Of a stretch of 38,115 nucleotides of DNA, positions 35,605 through 38,115 are shown piece after piece; the first letter of the stretch is position 1, and every line of letters starts with the position of its first letter. The notes beneath the pieces were generated by a model, which worked only from the letters and a program-made list of their open reading frames with translations, had not been told where the DNA came from and did not search any database. The DNA lies in contig CALZMR010000008.1 of the NCBI GenBank assembly GCA_945788575.1, forward strand, positions 3,135-41,249, written 5' to 3'. A program made the translations under genes and the position numbers. This stretch comes from an uncultured Woeseiaceae bacterium. Its GTDB lineage: Bacteria; Pseudomonadota; Gammaproteobacteria; Steroidobacterales; Woeseiaceae.

Positions 35605-36890
35605 TTGTCCCCTCCGTCAGCCAACAATCTACGCATCACTTTGCCGAACGTGAATACATCCTCGAAGGTGTTGTACAGCGGTACTGGCGCCATCCGAATG
35701 ATGCAGGGCTCGCGAAAATCGGCGATGACGCCGGCCGCGATCATGTCGTCGAACAGCTTTCTCTCGCGCCCAGCAACGTCCATCGAAATCTGACAACCGC
35801 GTTTCGCGGGATCGCGTGGCGTAATGATGCTGATGTCGGCATCGGGAAACTCTTCGGCCAGGAGATCGACGGTGTATTCGAGATAGCCCGTCAGCTTCTC
35901 GCTCTTCTCGCGCAGCGTCTTCATTCCGGCTTCAGCGAAGACGTCGAGGGACGCCTTCATCGCCGCCATCCCGAGTATGGGTACGTTGCTGAGCTGCCAG
36001 CCCTCGGCGCCCTCCATGGGCTGGAAGCCCGGCTTCATCTGGAATCGCGTGTCCTTGTCGTGCCCCCACCAACCACCGAAACGCGGCAGATCGAAGCTCC
36101 GGCCATGGCGCTCGTGCACGAATATCCCGCCGACGTTGCCGGGGCTCGAGTTCAGGTACTTGTAGGAGCACCAGGCGGCGAAATCCACGTCCCAGTCGTG
36201 CAGGGACAAAGGCACGTTGCCGGCCGCGTGAGCGAGGTCGAAACCGGCAACGGCGCCCACCGCATGAGCTGCATCGGTCAGCGCCGGCATATCGAACAGC
36301 TGACCGGTGAAATAGTTGACGCCACCAAAAAACACCAGCGCGAGCTCATCGGCATTCGCCTCGATGGCGCTCAGAATGTCTTCGTCACGAATGAACCTCT
36401 CGCCTTCGCGTGGCGCCACTTCGATTATGGCGTCGTCCGGATCGAAGCCGTGAAACTGCGCCTGAGTCTCCAACAGGTAGCGATCCGACGGGAACATCTT
36501 TGCTTCGCTGATGATCTTGTAGCGATCCTTCGTTGGACGATAGAAGGACACGAACAGCAAGTGGATATTGGTCGTCAGCGAGTTCATGCAGACGACTTCG
36601 GACTCTTTCGCGCCAACGATCTCGGCCATGGGCGGCGTCAGCAACTCATGGTAGCTATACCACGGGTTCGTCGAGTGGAAATGCCCCTCGACGCCGTACC
36701 TCGCCCATTCATCGAGTTCCAGCTCAACCGCCGCCCTGACCGTCTTCGGCTGCAGGCCGAGCGAGTGCCCGGTGAAATAGGCGAGCTCACTCGTGCCGAG
36801 TGATGGAAAGTGAAAGCGGTCGCGGTAGCTTCGAAGAGGATCGGCCTCGTCCTGCGCCCTCGCGAACTCGAGAGTGGGCTCGTAATTCAT
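35601..36890 (-). CDS. kynU: Kynureninase
   Basis: The 429-residue product is a fold-type I PLP enzyme. The PLP lysine is Lys244 in [12 protein letters not shown], and Asp218 and His221 in [10 protein letters not shown] hold the cofactor ring. N-terminal [11 protein letters not shown] and the active-site [12 protein letters not shown] segments are conserved. It splits 3-hydroxykynurenine (and kynurenine) to 3-hydroxyanthranilate and alanine. It lies 7 bases after the dioxygenase gene and overlaps kmo by 4 bases. Clustering with kmo and the dioxygenase indicates that 3-hydroxykynurenine, rather than kynurenine, is its substrate here. Confidence 0.96.
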   Translation of the reverse strand: MNYEPTLEFARAQDEADPLRSYRDRFHFPSLGTSELAYFTGHSLGLQPKTVRAAVELELDEWARYGVEGHFHSTNPWYSYHELLTPPMAEIVGAKESEVVCMNSLTTNIHLLFVSFYRPTKDRYKIISEAKMFPSDRYLLETQAQFHGFDPDDAIIEVAPREGERFIRDEDILSAIEANADELALVFFGGVNYFTGQLFDMPALTDAAHAVGAVAGFDLAHAAGNVPLSLHDWDVDFAAWCSYKYLNSSPGNVGGIFVHERHGRSFDLPRFGGWWGHDKDTRFQMKPGFQPMEGAEGWQLSNVPILGMAAMKASLDVFAEAGMKTLREKSEKLTGYLEYTVDLLAEEFPDADISIITPRDPAKRGCQISMDVAGRERKLFDDMIAAGVIADFREPCIIRMAPVPLYNTFEDVFTFGKVMRRLLADGGDK

Positions 36891-36897
36891 AACGGTT

Positions 36898-37808
<911 letters not shown>

Positions 37809-38115
37809 TTACTCGCTTCTTCCGAATTTTCGAACGGAAACTCGCCATCCGAAGAACAGGCATAGCAACAGTAATTCGCTCAAACCGAACGCGCCGGTGC
37901 CACCACGCTCTTTCGCCGTCACCGTTTGTGTCGCTGTGCCGACGTTGCCGGCCGCGTCCGTCGCCGTCCAAGTGATCGTGGTCTTGCCGACCGGAAAATA
38001 GGCGATCGTCGGGTTTCTGGATATGTCCACGACGCCTAATGCATCGGTCGCGCTTGCATATCCGATTCCCGAGGAAATAGTAGCGTTCGCGACGACGTTG
38101 ATGTCACGTGGTGGC
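37809..38115 (-). CDS. C-terminal part of a HYR-domain surface protein with hydrophobic sorting-like tail
   Basis: The frame is open to the right edge of the window (102 visible residues; start outside). Most of it is one HYR/Ig-like repeat: PPRDINVVANATISSG, then FPVGKTTITWTATDAAGNVG and ATQTVTA. It ends with a Gly-rich segment (ERGGTGAFG), a hydrophobic stretch (SELLLLCLFFGW) and a basic tail (RVSVRKFGRSE). This Gly-Gly, hydrophobic, Arg order resembles GlyGly-CTERM-type C-terminal sorting signals, which in Gram-negative bacteria are cut by a rhomboid-type protease, but the match is loose. The GTG at 38030 is an internal codon, not the start. The protein is probably exported and surface attached. 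Confidence 0.72.
   Translation of the reverse strand, partial: PPRDINVVANATISSGIGYASATDALGVVDISRNPTIAYFPVGKTTITWTATDAAGNVGTATQTVTAKERGGTGAFGLSELLLLCLFFGWRVSVRKFGRSE

Overview
The window is a high-GC (about 60 percent), densely packed chromosomal stretch from a Gram-negative bacterium. TamA and TamB (outer-membrane assembly), several lipoproteins with lipoboxes, a DUF6502/DUF5666 pair, and many overlapping ATGA junctions point to a gammaproteobacterium, probably a heterotrophic marine or sediment type such as Woeseiales or a relative. That taxonomic guess is inference from gene content only. I saw no rRNA, tRNA, CRISPR array, insertion sequence, integrase or phage gene.

Left part (1-9000): the 3' part of tamA runs into tamB with a 4-base overlap. 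Next come two short charged ORFs on the minus strand, a P-loop glycerate-kinase-like gene, a glutathione S-transferase, a pirin gene broken by an internal deletion, and a divergent LysR regulator whose start is preceded by three alternating AGCGACA half-sites.

Middle (9000-20400): a secreted trypsin-like protease with an Ig-like domain; a two-gene DUF6502-DUF5666 lipoprotein operon with a nearly leaderless, palindrome-covered promoter; a peptide-binding lipoprotein (SBP family 5); an M35/aspzincin metallopeptidase without a signal peptide that overlaps a small lipoprotein gene; an intact pirin convergent with a tandem ChrR-type cupin; an AraC-type protein reduced to its DNA-binding half; a 62-residue membrane protein; and NADP-type glutamate dehydrogenase.

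Xylose region (20400-28700): a DUF2177 membrane protein; then xynB (GH43 beta-xylosidase) - xylB - xylA as one minus-strand operon; a phytanoyl-CoA-dioxygenase-like gene on the plus strand; and a coupled pair, an XylE-like sugar porter plus a Gfo/Idh/MocA oxidoreductase resembling D-xylose 1-dehydrogenase. Together these would import xylose or xylo-oligosaccharides, hydrolyse them and pass xylose to the isomerase route, with a possible oxidative side route. No dedicated regulator is visible in this region.

Right part (28900-38115): a TPR-sulfotransferase; a DapA-superfamily protein with an altered active site; then plus-strand aspartate dehydrogenase (nadX-type) and an aldehyde dehydrogenase that converge on a tight minus-strand kynurenine operon, 3-hydroxyanthranilate dioxygenase - kynureninase - kynurenine 3-monooxygenase. 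The latter makes the quinolinate precursor from kynurenine, and the aspartate dehydrogenase would make iminoaspartate, so the block may serve NAD synthesis or tryptophan breakdown. The window ends inside a HYR-domain surface protein with a hydrophobic C-terminal tail that looks like a sorting signal.
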